Positions 9,786 through 19,704 of a stretch of DNA of 53,536 nucleotides are shown piece after piece (the first letter of the stretch is position 1; each line of letters starts with the position of its first letter). Source of the stretch: Ruminococcus sp. AM22-13 (GTDB lineage: Bacteria > Bacillota > Clostridia > Lachnospirales > Lachnospiraceae); contig NZ_QRIL01000028.1 of the NCBI RefSeq assembly GCF_003471165.1, positions 1 to 53,536 on the forward strand. Reading direction: 5' to 3'. The notes below the pieces were generated by a model that saw only the letters and a program-made list of their open reading frames with translations, had not been told where the DNA came from and ran no database searches. A program made the position numbers and the translations under genes.

Positions 9786-10895
9786 TTATTCCGTATAAAG
9801 ATATGCACTGCTATCCGGATCGTCCACGCTTTCACTGTCTATCCATGCCGGATTCAGAAGCAGATTCTTCTCAATCGTCACGGATTTCTTAGGCGCTGTT
9901 GTCTCTGCCGCTGTCCAGATCGTCTGATATCCCATTGCATAAGACTGCTGGGAAACGCATCCGATTTCTTCACCATTGCGGATTGCTTCCTGCTGTTTCG
10001 TCGTAGCATCTACTCCAACTAATGCCGGAGCATCACCCGCATCACTCTTTTCCAAACCAAGGTAAAGCTCTGTAACATCTGCATTTGTACAGAATACACC
10101 ATCCAATGCCGGATATTTATCAAGAACCTCTTTCATGGCAGTTTCCATATCATCTACCTGATCAGAGTAAATTACTTCTACCACTTCAATATCCCCATAC
10201 TTCTGGATATTATTCATAAATCCATCCACACGGTCCTGAACACTCTTTGTCTTCTGCTGTGCGGAAAATACAGCAACCTTTCCCATCTTTCCAAGTGCGC
10301 TTCCAAGCTGATAAGCAGCCATCTTGCCCACCTGCACGTTATCGGTTCCTCTGTATGCCTTTACCAGTTTCTTCTCAGATACATTGGAGTCAAATGCAAC
10401 AACCGGAATTTCATTCTCTTTCGCAGCTTCAAGCTGTGCCTGGCAGGAATCCATATCACTTGCCGAAATACAAAGAACATCCGGATTCTCCGCAATAACA
10501 GCATCTATTGTATTAATCTGGCTCTCAACATCTTCTTCATTATCCGGGCCCTCGAAAGTCATTGTGATCTGATCATCTTTCTTAAATCCATATGCATCGT
10601 TGATTGCCTTAACAGCATCTTCCATGCCCTTCTTAACCATCTTCCAGTATTCGCCCTTGACAGATTTACTCACCACCGCTATTCTGGATCCGGCTTCAAT
10701 CTTTACATCAGTATCAATCTCCGGAATAAGCGGACTCTCATCCTGTTCATCCACCGCTTCTGCTTCTGAATCAGATTCCTCGATAGCGTCTGCCACTAAT
10801 GGCTGAATTGTCTCTTCCACTTCTGCCTTGCTGCATCCTGTCAGCATAGTCAGCCCTGTCATCAAACTTATCGCTGCTACCACTGCTCTTTTCAT
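9786..10895 (-). CDS. Sugar-type ABC substrate-binding lipoprotein (orphan)
   Basis: A periplasmic-binding-protein family protein of about 369 residues, related to ribose/galactose binding proteins (LacI-like fold). The signal peptide ends in the lipobox LTGC, so it should be anchored to the outer face of the membrane. An acidic Glu/Asp-rich linker (about 28-60) follows, then SRIAVVSKSVKGEYWKMVKKG, the strand-turn DVLCISASD, and ALVGVDATTKQQEAI late in the protein. The open frame begins further upstream, but ATG 10895 follows GGAAGAGGAG and starts the signal peptide. No permease or ATPase gene is adjacent, so it must use distant partners or serve as a sensor. Confidence 0.85.
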   Translation of the reverse strand: MKRAVVAAISLMTGLTMLTGCSKAEVEETIQPLVADAIEESDSEAEAVDEQDESPLIPEIDTDVKIEAGSRIAVVSKSVKGEYWKMVKKGMEDAVKAINDAYGFKKDDQITMTFEGPDNEEDVESQINTIDAVIAENPDVLCISASDMDSCQAQLEAAKENEIPVVAFDSNVSEKKLVKAYRGTDNVQVGKMAAYQLGSALGKMGKVAVFSAQQKTKSVQDRVDGFMNNIQKYGDIEVVEVIYSDQVDDMETAMKEVLDKYPALDGVFCTNADVTELYLGLEKSDAGDAPALVGVDATTKQQEAIRNGEEIGCVSQQSYAMGYQTIWTAAETTAPKKSVTIEKNLLLNPAWIDSESVDDPDSSAYLYTE

Positions 10896-11082
10896 TTTGA
10901 TCTCCTCTTCCTTCAATGGTAAACTAATGAAGATTGCTGAAACCGCAATGCAGCACAACAATCCATAAATATCAGGTTATTCATAAAACAACTCTGCCCC
11001 AAACTCATGGGCATATTTCTTCCTACATTATACACATTTTACGGAATTCGTCCAGAGATTTTACACATTTTTCACCTTTGTT

Positions 11083-11817
11083 TCACACATCATCCAGGAA
11101 TCTTATTTCATTCCATCCCTCAAACGCACTTCCGGCAGGCTTTACCCAAAATTCCAACTTCTTTTTCGTAACAGGATGCTGAAATCCCAGCCTTGCAGAA
11201 CAAAGCGCCAGCGGTTCCTGACCACTCTGCCGTGGATTATACTTTCTATCACCAACAAGCGGCATCCCGGCATGTGACATCTGCACACGAATCTGATGGT
11301 GTCTGCCAGTATCCAGACATATCTGTACCAGACTTCTCACTTTTCCATCCTGCTCAGTTCCCTCTTCTTCAATTCTCTTCGTCTCCAGTACTTCATAAGA
11401 CAGCACTGCCTTCTTCGCCCCAGCAGTCCCCGCTGCAACAACCGCCGAACTGTTGGTTCTGTTATCTTTCTTCAGCCAATCCTCCAGAATTGCCTTCTCT
11501 GTCTTTATCTCACCCTCTGTCACTGCCAGATAAATCTTCTTTATCTTTCCCGACGTCATCTGCCTGTTCAACTCTGCCGCCGACTTAGCATTTAGTGCAA
11601 ACACCAGAACACCCTCCACCGGCTGATCCAAACGATGAACGATTCCAAGATATGGCATCCTTCCCGGAGCTTTCTGTGCAATATAATTCTTCAGCATACT
11701 CTCCATATCCATACTTCCAACCCGTGCACTCTGAACCGCAATCCCCGCCGGCTTATGACACACCAGAATATCTCTGTCTTCATATAATATATAATCTCTG
11801 ATATCTTTTATCCACAT
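11083..11817 (-). CDS. RNA pseudouridine synthase, RluA family
   Basis: About 244 residues. It converts specific uridines in rRNA or tRNA to pseudouridine. The catalytic Asp lies in the family motif GIVHRLDQPVEGVLVFA. KPAGIAVQS precedes it, and near the C-terminus come TGRHHQIRVQMSHAGMPLVGD and LALCSARLGFQHPVT, all RluA-type. No S4 domain is present, as in short RluA members. The frame extends to 11859, but ATG 11817 has AAGGAG well spaced upstream and gives the usual start. The target nucleotide cannot be assigned. Confidence 0.93.
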   Translation of the reverse strand: MWIKDIRDYILYEDRDILVCHKPAGIAVQSARVGSMDMESMLKNYIAQKAPGRMPYLGIVHRLDQPVEGVLVFALNAKSAAELNRQMTSGKIKKIYLAVTEGEIKTEKAILEDWLKKDNRTNSSAVVAAGTAGAKKAVLSYEVLETKRIEEEGTEQDGKVRSLVQICLDTGRHHQIRVQMSHAGMPLVGDRKYNPRQSGQEPLALCSARLGFQHPVTKKKLEFWVKPAGSAFEGWNEIRFLDDV

Positions 11818-11947
11818 AAAAAAACTCTCCTTTTCATGGAGAGTATAACTTAATTTCATAATTTACGCAATCTGCTTTCGCCACACGATTCTACGCAGAA
11901 AATTACTTTGCATTTTATTTTTTACAGTTTCAAACTTCACACGTCAA

Positions 11948-11997
11948 AAACGGTCACCACTTTTTACTTTTCCTGATTTCAAAAATGATGACCGTTT
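11948..11997. repeat. Inverted repeat AAACGGTCA/TGACCGTTT
   Basis: Nine-base perfect arms around about 32 bases in the gap upstream of the pseudouridine synthase gene. It could be a regulator operator or a weak hairpin. No T-run follows on either side that would make it a good terminator. Confidence 0.4.
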
Positions 11998-13344
11998 CAA
12001 TGTTCTTCGTTATTCAATTTATTTTCCTCTTAGTATTCTTTCTATAATAATATTTATTTACAGATTACTTTATGGGTTTCACTATTTAGTTTTTCTATAT
12101 CTAAATTCTTATCCTCTTTCCTGCTCATAATTCATATGGCTACTTATAATCTGATTCGCCTCTGCTTTCTTCGATATCAGTTACTTCACTCATCTGAAAC
12201 TACTTAGAAAGTTCTATAGATTTTAAATTATAATTTCACGTATTATAATTTACTATTTCTGAAATATCGGATACACTTTTTCATCAACGATTCGTGTTAA
12301 GCAATCATAAACTTAACTTCTTAAATTCACAACTGTTTAATTCCCTTATGTGCGTTTCATACTTTCTTTGAACATTAATGGCAGATGTTCTAAGCTTTAT
12401 GTAAAATATCACTTGAAAAAGTACCTTAATATTTCTCTTCTGATATCTTTGTATACTTACTATGTATTCGATATCCTTCTGATGCAAAGCTTCAATCCAT
12501 ATCCCTAAACTTCTGATATGCATTTCAAAATATCGTTCTTACCTTCAATTTCTCTGTTCCCTGGAACTCCTCTTCCCGGCTAACTATTGAGATAAGGGTT
12601 ATACTCTCTCGATAAATATTTCTTTACACATTTATCAAAATCCTTGTATCAGGTCTGTGACAGATATTCAATATAAGTTATCGCTTCTATAATACCCTAG
12701 ATACAAACTCTTTTTCCCTTACTAAACTGTGCGTATATTTAATATAAGGAAAACACTCTCATTTACAATTCTATGTACCAGGTCTTTCTTGCAGGAAATG
12801 CGATACCCGCCACTCTTATATTGATAAGTTTATAACTTCTTTCCCAATGGAATCACCTGAACCTTTCTCTTATTTTCATCCTTTCCATTGTAACATTTAT
12901 ATATACTATGAATTGAATGAATTTCTTTAATTATTTATTCTGTTTGCTGTTCTCTTTTGATGTCATTATAATACCACCCCGGTTCCTATTTGTCAATACA
13001 TTTTTATATTTAATTTCATTATTTTTGTTCTATTATTATATTATTTGTATAAATTTCATAATATTTATATTCATTATATAATTTTCAGACTTTTCTTCCT
13101 ACTACATTATACCCATACCACTCAAACAGACATCCTCAATCAAAGCAATAGGCTCACTTAATTCAGCTACATCCAAAATTATAATTTCGCATATCCCTTC
13201 CTTATAATTTCCCAAAGTCCCTCCCAAAAACAACCTTCCAATACATTCAATATAAACCATAACTATTGGCAACGCCTTACCTAACTCACCTCAAAAAAGC
13301 CGCGCAGCAGTCTTTTCATTATTACACATTGAAACCATTTTATT

Positions 13345-13359
13345 TTCGCGCGTCCCTCC
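13345..13359 (+). repeat. Solo right end of the family-1 palindrome
   Basis: TTCGCGCGTCCCTCC matches the right-end signature seen after copies A, B (reverse strand) and C, but no palindrome precedes it. It may be a remnant. Confidence 0.45.
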
Positions 13360-13369
13360 AATACAAAAG

Positions 13370-13403
13370 AATGCAGCTGCCTCCCCAGGAGGCCAGCTGC
13401 ATT
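13370..13403 (-). terminator. Terminator of the hydratase gene
   Basis: AATGCAGCTG and CAGCTGCATT form a perfect 10-bp stem, with a further GGCCTCC/GGAGGC stem inside. TTCTTTTG follows on the minus strand. It is 12 bp after the hydratase stop. Confidence 0.85.
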
Positions 13404-13414
13404 CCCGCTTTCCA

Positions 13415-15673
13415 TTACTTTCTATTATAATTAATCAGACAACCTTTAAGAATAATCTCACGTTCATCATCCGTAAGCTCCCCAAGAGCCACCTCAAACT
13501 CCTTCAGACCATTCTCACCCACAACAAATCCTCTAATCACATCATTCTTCTCTTCCACAGCTTTACGAATCTCCGGGAAGAACAGATAATCTCCATTCGC
13601 AAATGGCAGCTCACCCTCCTTAATCAGAAATGGAAGCATACCCCAGTTGATAAGATTGGAACGATATCTCTTAGTAGCATACTCATTAGCGATATTTGCC
13701 CAGCCACCAAGTACCTTCTGGCAAGAAGCTGCCTGCTCACGTGCAGAACCATCTCCCGGTTTCACTGCAAAGATCGTACTTCCAACACCAAGGTTCTCTT
13801 TACTTACATTCGGATAATCTTTCTTGATCACATCCATCACAGGTTTCATCTCCGGCAATGCCTCAACCGGACATTTACCCTCTTCGATAGCTTTCTGTGC
13901 TTTCTGCACTTCTTTAGCACGTCCCACATAAGCCGGATCTTTTCTGGAAAGTGTAAACTCTGCCAGTCCAAGCGGATTGGAACGGTAAGAAGAAGTTTCA
14001 CCGGACGGAATCAGCTCGTCAGTTGTAGTAACCGGATCATGAATCTCAGAAACAACTTTCACGATCAGATTCTCCGGAAGCGCTGACATCTTTGGCCAGT
14101 CCTTAATATTCGGACCAAACTGGATTTCTACACTTGGATCAGCCACGCCCTTGCTGTCGAATACACGATTCTCATAAATTGTCTTATCAAAGAAATATTT
14201 CTGACCTGTATAACCACCGGTATAATCTTCTGCAGAAGTCAGGAAACCTTTATTTGCTGCTGTTGCCGCAATAGAACGCGCATCCATAAGTGCAACAGAA
14301 GAAATCTGACCATTCTGAATCTTGGAACCTTCACGATTCGGGAAGTTTCTGGTTGTATGGCGGATACTAAATGCATTATTTGCAGGAGTATCACCGGCAC
14401 CGAAACACGGACCACAGAAAGCAGTTTTTACAACAGCACCTGTTGCAAGAAGTTCAGCCAGAACACCATTCTTAGCCAGCTCCATATAAATCGGAGTACT
14501 TGCCGGATAAACACTTAATGTAAATGCATCTGCACCAATGCTCTTGCCTTTAAGGATATCAGCTGCTGCACAGATATTCTCAAAACCACCACCGGCACAT
14601 CCGGCAATAATTCCCTGCTCTACATAAAGCTTGCCATCTACTACTTTATCTCTTAATGTATAAGGAACTTTTCCGTCCAGACTGATCTGTGCTTTCTTCT
14701 CAACATCTGCAAGAATATCATCCAGATTTGCTTTCAGTTCATCAATTGTATAAGTATTGCTCGGATGGAACGGCATTGCGATCATTGGTTTGATCTCGCT
14801 AAGGTCGATTTCCACGCAGCCATCATAGTAAGCAGTTTCGCCTGGTTTCAGTTCTTTGTAATCTTCGCTTCTTCCATGAATCTCATAGAATTCCTGAATC
14901 TTCTCATCTGTCTGCCAGATAGAGGAAAGACAGGTAGTCTCTGTTGTCATTACATCCACACCGATACGGAAATCAGCACTTAAATTAGCAACACCAGGTC
15001 CGACAAATTCCATAACTTTATTCTTCACATAGCCATTCGCAAATACTTTTCCGATAATTGCAAGGGCAACGTCCTGAGGACCTACACCCGGACGAGGAGA
15101 ACCTGTAAGATAGATTGCCACTACTCCCGGCATATTGATATCATAAGTCTGGGAAAGAAGCTGCTTAACAAGCTCCGGTCCGCCTTCTCCCATTGCCATA
15201 GTTCCCAGAGCACCGTAACGGGTATGACTGTCGGAACCGAGGATCATTTTACCGCCTGCCGCAAGCATTTCTCTTGCAAACTGATGGATAACTGCCTGAT
15301 GAGGCGGTACATATACGCCGCCATATTTCTTGGCACAGGTAAGTCCAAACATATGGTCATCTTCATTAATGGTTCCACCTACTGCGCAGAGAGAGTTATG
15401 ACAGTTGGTCAGGACATATGGCACCGGGAACTTCTCAAGTCCCGAAGCGCGGGCTGTCTGAATAATACCAACAAAAGTGATATCATGGGAAGTCAGTTTA
15501 TCGAATTTGATCTGAAGCTTCTCCATATTTCCGGAAGTATTGTGTGCTTCCAGAATTGAATAGGCAATGGTATTCTTCGCTGCATCCTCTTTGGAAACAG
15601 GAACATCTGCCTGATTCTCCGGAACAATCTTCTGACCATTCAGTAAATATACACCGGTATCGTATAATTTCAT
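13415..15673 (-). CDS. Aconitase-superfamily hydratase (YbhJ type)
   Basis: 752 residues, the length of the E. coli YbhJ putative hydratase group rather than AcnA or LeuC. The [4Fe-4S] cysteines appear intact: C359 in IAGCAGG, and C420 and C423 in FCGPCFG, spaced as in aconitases. Other superfamily motifs are [14 protein letters not shown] (about 144-157), [13 protein letters not shown] and [10 protein letters not shown] in the swivel domain. It should hydrate/dehydrate a carboxylic acid, but the substrate is not known and citrate activity is not assured. The start ATG 15673 follows GGAGG, in preference to an upstream in-frame start. It is monocistronic with its own promoter and terminator. 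No citrate synthase or isocitrate dehydrogenase lies nearby. Confidence 0.85.
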   Translation of the reverse strand: MKLYDTGVYLLNGQKIVPENQADVPVSKEDAAKNTIAYSILEAHNTSGNMEKLQIKFDKLTSHDITFVGIIQTARASGLEKFPVPYVLTNCHNSLCAVGGTINEDDHMFGLTCAKKYGGVYVPPHQAVIHQFAREMLAAGGKMILGSDSHTRYGALGTMAMGEGGPELVKQLLSQTYDINMPGVVAIYLTGSPRPGVGPQDVALAIIGKVFANGYVKNKVMEFVGPGVANLSADFRIGVDVMTTETTCLSSIWQTDEKIQEFYEIHGRSEDYKELKPGETAYYDGCVEIDLSEIKPMIAMPFHPSNTYTIDELKANLDDILADVEKKAQISLDGKVPYTLRDKVVDGKLYVEQGIIAGCAGGGFENICAAADILKGKSIGADAFTLSVYPASTPIYMELAKNGVLAELLATGAVVKTAFCGPCFGAGDTPANNAFSIRHTTRNFPNREGSKIQNGQISSVALMDARSIAATAANKGFLTSAEDYTGGYTGQKYFFDKTIYENRVFDSKGVADPSVEIQFGPNIKDWPKMSALPENLIVKVVSEIHDPVTTTDELIPSGETSSYRSNPLGLAEFTLSRKDPAYVGRAKEVQKAQKAIEEGKCPVEALPEMKPVMDVIKKDYPNVSKENLGVGSTIFAVKPGDGSAREQAASCQKVLGGWANIANEYATKRYRSNLINWGMLPFLIKEGELPFANGDYLFFPEIRKAVEEKNDVIRGFVVGENGLKEFEVALGELTDDEREIILKGCLINYNRK

Positions 15674-15743
15674 AATGTATCCTCCATTCTGTTTTTTGTG
15701 CCATGTACACTTTGACACGCTAATTTATGGAAATTTAAAGTTA

Positions 15744-15772
15744 ATTATAGTGTATTCCTATTGAATAATCAA
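15744..15772 (-). promoter_or_regulatory. Promoter of the hydratase gene
   Basis: On the minus strand TTGATT (15767-15772), a 17-bp spacer and a perfect TATAAT (15744-15749), about 70 bp before the ATG. Between 15773 and 15884 nothing else is seen. Confidence 0.75.
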
Positions 15773-15884
15773 GCCTGTGACGATAAGTATTTTCTTAAAA
15801 ACAAACTCTGTAGGCATTTTTTAATCTGTTTCCTGACCTGTAAAATGTAAAATAATCTGAGATAAAAATATTTCAAGACAAAGA

Positions 15885-15926
15885 AATCCCCCGGAAAGTA
15901 AGGAGTCACACACCTTCCAGGGGATT
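15885..15926 (-). terminator. Terminator of the CUT1 permease operon
   Basis: Minus-strand AATCCCCTGGAAG pairs with CTTTCCGGGGGATT and is followed by TTCTTTG. It lies 57 bp beyond the second permease stop. Confidence 0.75.
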
Positions 15927-15982
15927 CTTGGCTAAATCATAAGAGGTATTGGCATTACCAACTGTACAGTGTCCAATGGTAA

Positions 15983-16843
15983 TCAGCCTTTAACAGCTCC
16001 GGATACCATACCTTTGATAATTTCTTTACTGAATGCGAAGTAGAGAACAACAACCGGCGCCATCGTGATCAACATGGCCGCCATCTGCTTTGGATAGTCA
16101 GATGCAAACTGTCCTTTGAACTGTGTCAGTGCAAGCGGTACGGTCTGCAGACTTACGTCTTTCAGCAATACCAACGCGAAAGAGAATTCATTCCAGCAGC
16201 TGAACACCTGAATGATTGCTACTGTTGTAAGGATTGGACGGCAGATAGGAAGAATAATCGTCCATAATGTATGGGTGAAGTTACTTCCATCGATTGCCGC
16301 TGCTTCTTCCAGTGAAACCGGAATTGTTTTTACATAACCTTCTACCAGGAAGATTCCCATTGGAAGACCGAAGGAAACATATGGCAGAAGCAGTGTAAAC
16401 CATCTGTTGTTGATTCCACATCTCTGGAATACAACATAAATCGGAACCAGAAGGGAATGAATCGGAATCAGCATACCCATCAGGAACATTACATATAACA
16501 CACGGTTCAGTTTGAAATGAACACGTGCAAGGATATATCCAACGATAAAGCTGAACAGAATGATCAGGATAATGGAAAGTCCTGTTGTTCTGACACTGTT
16601 CATCATGGACTGTCCCAGATGATAATCCTTATTGCTGAGAATCTTTATGTAGTTGATCAATGATGGATTTTTCGGCAGACCCATGATATCCGCATTAAAT
16701 ACTCGTTTCTCTTTCAGAGAAGAATATACCATCCATACGATCGGGAAAATACAGGACAGGGAGAAAATGATAAGAATCACATTCATGATCACTGCCGCAA
16801 TCCCTTTTCTCACTTTATGAGTTTTAGGTACGTTCTTATTCAT
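15983..16843 (-). CDS. CUT1 sugar ABC transporter permease (MalG-like)
   Basis: A 286-residue inner-membrane permease with six predicted helices. The EAA loop, which docks on the ATPase, reads EEAAAIDGSNFTHTLWTIILP (about 199-219). FSCWNEFSFALV and the C-terminal GMVSGAVKG are typical of MalG-type permeases. GGAGG lies in the 3' end of the upstream permease gene, so translation is probably coupled. With the MalF-like partner it forms the channel for a carbohydrate delivered by the SBP encoded upstream. No ATPase gene is in the cluster, so a shared MsmX-type ATPase is expected from elsewhere. Confidence 0.92.
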   Translation of the reverse strand: MNKNVPKTHKVRKGIAAVIMNVILIIFSLSCIFPIVWMVYSSLKEKRVFNADIMGLPKNPSLINYIKILSNKDYHLGQSMMNSVRTTGLSIILIILFSFIVGYILARVHFKLNRVLYVMFLMGMLIPIHSLLVPIYVVFQRCGINNRWFTLLLPYVSFGLPMGIFLVEGYVKTIPVSLEEAAAIDGSNFTHTLWTIILPICRPILTTVAIIQVFSCWNEFSFALVLLKDVSLQTVPLALTQFKGQFASDYPKQMAAMLITMAPVVVLYFAFSKEIIKGMVSGAVKG

Positions 16844-16847
16844 AATC

Positions 16848-17741
16848 TTATGCCTCCTTTTCCCTTGTCAGATATTTGATAAGTCCCTGTGAACCTCCGA
16901 TTACCACGAGAGACAATACGAAGATCGCTACAGAAATACAGCTACCATATCCCATGTTACTCTGATTAAAGGATACCTGATATCCATACATTGCCATAAC
17001 CATGGATGCTGTACCAGGACCACCTTTTGTCATAACATAAATGTTATCGAAAGCTTTCATATTACCGGCTACGCAGAGGGTAATACATACAAGCATTGTG
17101 TTCTTGATCAATGGCAGAGTAATGTACCATGCTGTCTGGATTCCATTTGCTCCGTCAATCTGTGCACTTTCAAAAATTTCTGAGTCAATTGATGAAATAG
17201 CAGAAAGAATAATTACCATATAATATCCAATGAACTGCCAGATCAGAGGAATCGTTACACAAAGCATAACAATATCAGAATTATTCAGCCATACCTGACA
17301 GAGATCCGGTCTTCCGATTGCTCTTAAGAACCAGTTGATCAGACCATATTTATTGTGGTAGATCATGTTCCAGATCAAACCAATACATACTGCTGCGATC
17401 GTACTTGGGAAGAAACCGAATGTACGATGCATTCCTTTTAATTTAGTGGATTTGGCATTTACCATAAGAACAAGGATAAATGCGATACCAATCTGTCCGA
17501 TGATACATGCAATTACCAGATAAAGGTTATGTCCAAAAGACTGCCAGAATGTAGAATCATGAACCAATTGGACGTAGTTAGCAAGTCCGTTAAATGTTTT
17601 CTGAGGGCCGCCTTTCCACTCAAAAAAGCTGTAAACCAGCGCAGTTACCAATGGAACAAATACTGTAAATACAAACATTAAAACGGGAACAAGCAAATAT
17701 AAAATAAGCGTTTTCTTTTTGGGCTTAATTGTTGTCAACAT
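16848..17741 (-). CDS. CUT1 sugar ABC transporter permease (MalF-like)
   Basis: 297 residues with six helices. The first is the strongly hydrophobic LILYLLVPVLMFVFTVFVPL. The EAA loop reads ESAQIDGANGIQTAWYITLP and is followed by GNMKAFDNIYVMTKGGPG, a MalF/UgpA signature. The open frame extends to 17831, but ATG 17741 with AGAGAGG upstream starts the usual N-terminus. Its stop is four bases before the next permease start. Substrate is not predictable beyond an oligosaccharide or glycoside. Confidence 0.92.
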   Translation of the reverse strand: MLTTIKPKKKTLILYLLVPVLMFVFTVFVPLVTALVYSFFEWKGGPQKTFNGLANYVQLVHDSTFWQSFGHNLYLVIACIIGQIGIAFILVLMVNAKSTKLKGMHRTFGFFPSTIAAVCIGLIWNMIYHNKYGLINWFLRAIGRPDLCQVWLNNSDIVMLCVTIPLIWQFIGYYMVIILSAISSIDSEIFESAQIDGANGIQTAWYITLPLIKNTMLVCITLCVAGNMKAFDNIYVMTKGGPGTASMVMAMYGYQVSFNQSNMGYGSCISVAIFVLSLVVIGGSQGLIKYLTREKEA

Positions 17742-17850
17742 ATGCTGTACCTCTCTTTCCTGAAAATCCCTATATACTATTACAGAAAAGTCAGCCCATT
17801 CATATAATAGTATTCTGTCATTACCGATCACCTAATGAACAGTAATACAA

Positions 17851-17884
17851 AACCGTTCCGCCCACCACAGTGGGCAGAACGGTT
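17851..17884 (-). promoter_or_regulatory. Intercistronic hairpin between SBP and permease genes
   Basis: AACCGTTC-GCCCAC pairs with GTGGGC-GAACGGTT around a four-base loop, a very stable stem. Only a weak T-run (TTTTGT) follows on the minus strand. It probably protects the SBP message or lets only part of the transcripts continue into the permeases. Confidence 0.75.
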
Positions 17885-17940
17885 ACTTTTTCATTGCATC
17901 CGCAACCGAAGCATGATTCCTCTTCGATTCGAATCAGATA

Positions 17941-19296
17941 TTAATAGTTCTCTTCGTATGCTTTCTGAGCGTTTTCAGCTACTTCTTCAGGTGTCATTTC
18001 ACCATTCATCATAGTCTGAAGATCTGTGTTAAGAACATCCCATACTGCACTGTTGATGTAGGAGTCATAAATCTCGCATTTTGTTGTATCAACATATGAG
18101 TAGTTGTAGAAATCCTGTGTGATCTGGTCAAATTTGCCCAGGTCAACATCGTCTGTCTTTGTTAATCCGCCGAGTGCATAGTTCTCTGCTACATATGTAG
18201 AGAATGCAGGTCCTGTAACTTCCTGTGCAAGGTCGATAGCTGCTGCTAATTTATCAGGATCATCTGCAACCTTAGAATTGATTGCTACAGCGTATCCAAG
18301 ACCGATATTCTGGGAATCCGGATCTTCTGTTGCATCTGCAGGCTGTGGAAGAACTGCAAATCCGATGTTGTTGAATTTCTCTTCATCGCTGTCTTTCAGA
18401 GTTGCTGCAATGTAGGATTCATCCCAGTTACCACCGATGAATGCTGCTGCATCACCAGAGATATAGTATTCACGTGCATCTTCGTTTGTCACTGAGTTGT
18501 AATCTTCGTTGAAGATATCTGTTTCTGTAAACAGGTGCTGTGTTTCTGCCAGAGCTTTTACAAACGCTTCATCTGTAAATGCTGCGCCGCTCTTGTCAAT
18601 CAGGCTCTGGAACCAGTCTTTACCTGTGTATCTGTCACCAAGTGTAGAAAGGAAGTCACTGTTTGCCTGCCATTTTCCACCATTACCAAATGCTACAGTG
18701 TCGATTCCCTGCTCTTTGAAGTATTCGGAAGCTTTCTCAACATCTTCCCATGTTGATGGGAACTGATCGTATCCAGCCTCTTTCCACATTGCTTTGTCAT
18801 AGATAACTACTGTACAGGTACCGCCTGTCAGTACAGGGAAGCCGTAAATCTTGTCGCCATCTTTGAATGGTGTAAAGTAATCCTGATCATACTGATCATA
18901 ATATGGAGAAGCTTTAATGGTATCTGTCAAGTCCATGACCAGTCCCTGCTCAGCCCATGCCTTTGTATTCATACCCTGAAGAAGGAATACATCCGGAAGG
19001 TTGTCAGCTGCTGCAAGAGTAGCAATCTGTGTTTTGTATTCTGCGTTTGCAAGAACGTTCTCGTTTAAGTTGATGTCCGGATGAGCATCGTTCCATGCTG
19101 CTAATACTGTACGGAATCCATCGGAACCACCATTTCCTTCAGATTCTTCGGATGTGGAGTAATGCATGATTTCCAGATCTCCCTTGTAAGCAAGATCAGA
19201 CTGGGCAACGTCTGTTGCTGCGCTTGCCACAGATGCTCCCATCATAGATGATACTGTTGCTGCTGCCAGTGCAATTGCCATTACTTTTTTCTTCAT
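17941..19296 (-). CDS. CUT1 extracellular sugar-binding protein
   Basis: A family-1 extracellular solute-binding protein of 451 residues. The signal peptide ends ASVASAATD, an AxA-type signal peptidase I site. There is no lipobox Cys, which is unusual for a Gram-positive SBP. Mature motifs include [33 protein letters not shown] and [20 protein letters not shown] precedes ATG 19296; the frame extends upstream without better signals. It delivers a carbohydrate to the two permeases downstream. Confidence 0.92.
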   Translation of the reverse strand: MKKKVMAIALAAATVSSMMGASVASAATDVAQSDLAYKGDLEIMHYSTSEESEGNGGSDGFRTVLAAWNDAHPDINLNENVLANAEYKTQIATLAAADNLPDVFLLQGMNTKAWAEQGLVMDLTDTIKASPYYDQYDQDYFTPFKDGDKIYGFPVLTGGTCTVVIYDKAMWKEAGYDQFPSTWEDVEKASEYFKEQGIDTVAFGNGGKWQANSDFLSTLGDRYTGKDWFQSLIDKSGAAFTDEAFVKALAETQHLFTETDIFNEDYNSVTNEDAREYYISGDAAAFIGGNWDESYIAATLKDSDEEKFNNIGFAVLPQPADATEDPDSQNIGLGYAVAINSKVADDPDKLAAAIDLAQEVTGPAFSTYVAENYALGGLTKTDDVDLGKFDQITQDFYNYSYVDTTKCEIYDSYINSAVWDVLNTDLQTMMNGEMTPEEVAENAQKAYEENY

Positions 19297-19418
19297 TGTG
19301 TGTCCTCCTTTAATAATAAATAAATGATTTCGTACCCTTTGGTGTGTGGTGTTTCTTACGCTTATACTTTCGAAACACATTTTTCGATTAGGCTTTGTTT
19401 GATTTCGCTCTACTTAAT

Positions 19419-19631
19419 CGTTTTCTTTCCTTTATTAAACAGCATATCATCCAATTTGTCAATGGGATTTTTACTTAAATTATGCTTTTCGTATAGATTG
19501 TATTATATTTAAGCTTTTATATTGTGTATTTTTACTCAAATCGTTTTCGTCGTACATTACCATATACCTCTATTTTTCGACATTTTCAATATTTCTGACT
19601 AATTTTCAATTTTTAAACGTAAACGTTTTCG
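19419..19631 (-). promoter_or_regulatory. Three CGTTTTC motifs, likely LacI-family operator sites
   Basis: CGTTTTC occurs at 19419-19425, CGTTTTCG at 19542-19549, and CGTAAACGTTTTCG, a nearly palindromic LacI/CcpA-like site centred on AACGTT, at 19618-19631. They bracket the SBP promoter. Catabolite or substrate-specific repression of the transporter is inferred. No regulator gene is adjacent. Confidence 0.55.
19434..19462 (-). promoter_or_regulatory. Promoter of the CUT1 SBP gene
   Basis: Minus-strand TTGACA (19457-19462), a 17-bp spacer and TTTAAT (19434-19439). The predicted 5' leader is about 130 nt and includes a CGATTAGG/CTTAATCG inverted repeat at 19385-19420. Confidence 0.75.
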
Positions 19632-19704
19632 TTAATATTCCGACACCGGCTCCCAGATTTCTTCCATATTTTGTTTTCCTTTACTTCCGATTCTAAATCC
19701 GCTA

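Larger units (their letters stand above)
11818..13369. other. 1.55-kb AT-rich gene desert
   Basis: No supportable gene on either strand. A 72-codon frame (12305-12523, minus) lacks a ribosome-binding site and resemblance to known proteins. An inverted repeat AAACGGTCA/TGACCGTTT lies at 11948-11997. Near the right end a solo family-1 right terminus (TTCGCGCGTCCCTCC) occurs at 13345-13359. The remainder looks like decayed, low-complexity sequence with stops in all frames. Confidence 0.55.

Noticed and set aside
12305..12523. A 72-codon minus-strand frame in the gene desert
   Set aside because: No ribosome-binding site, no family resemblance, and composition like the surrounding AT-rich non-coding sequence.
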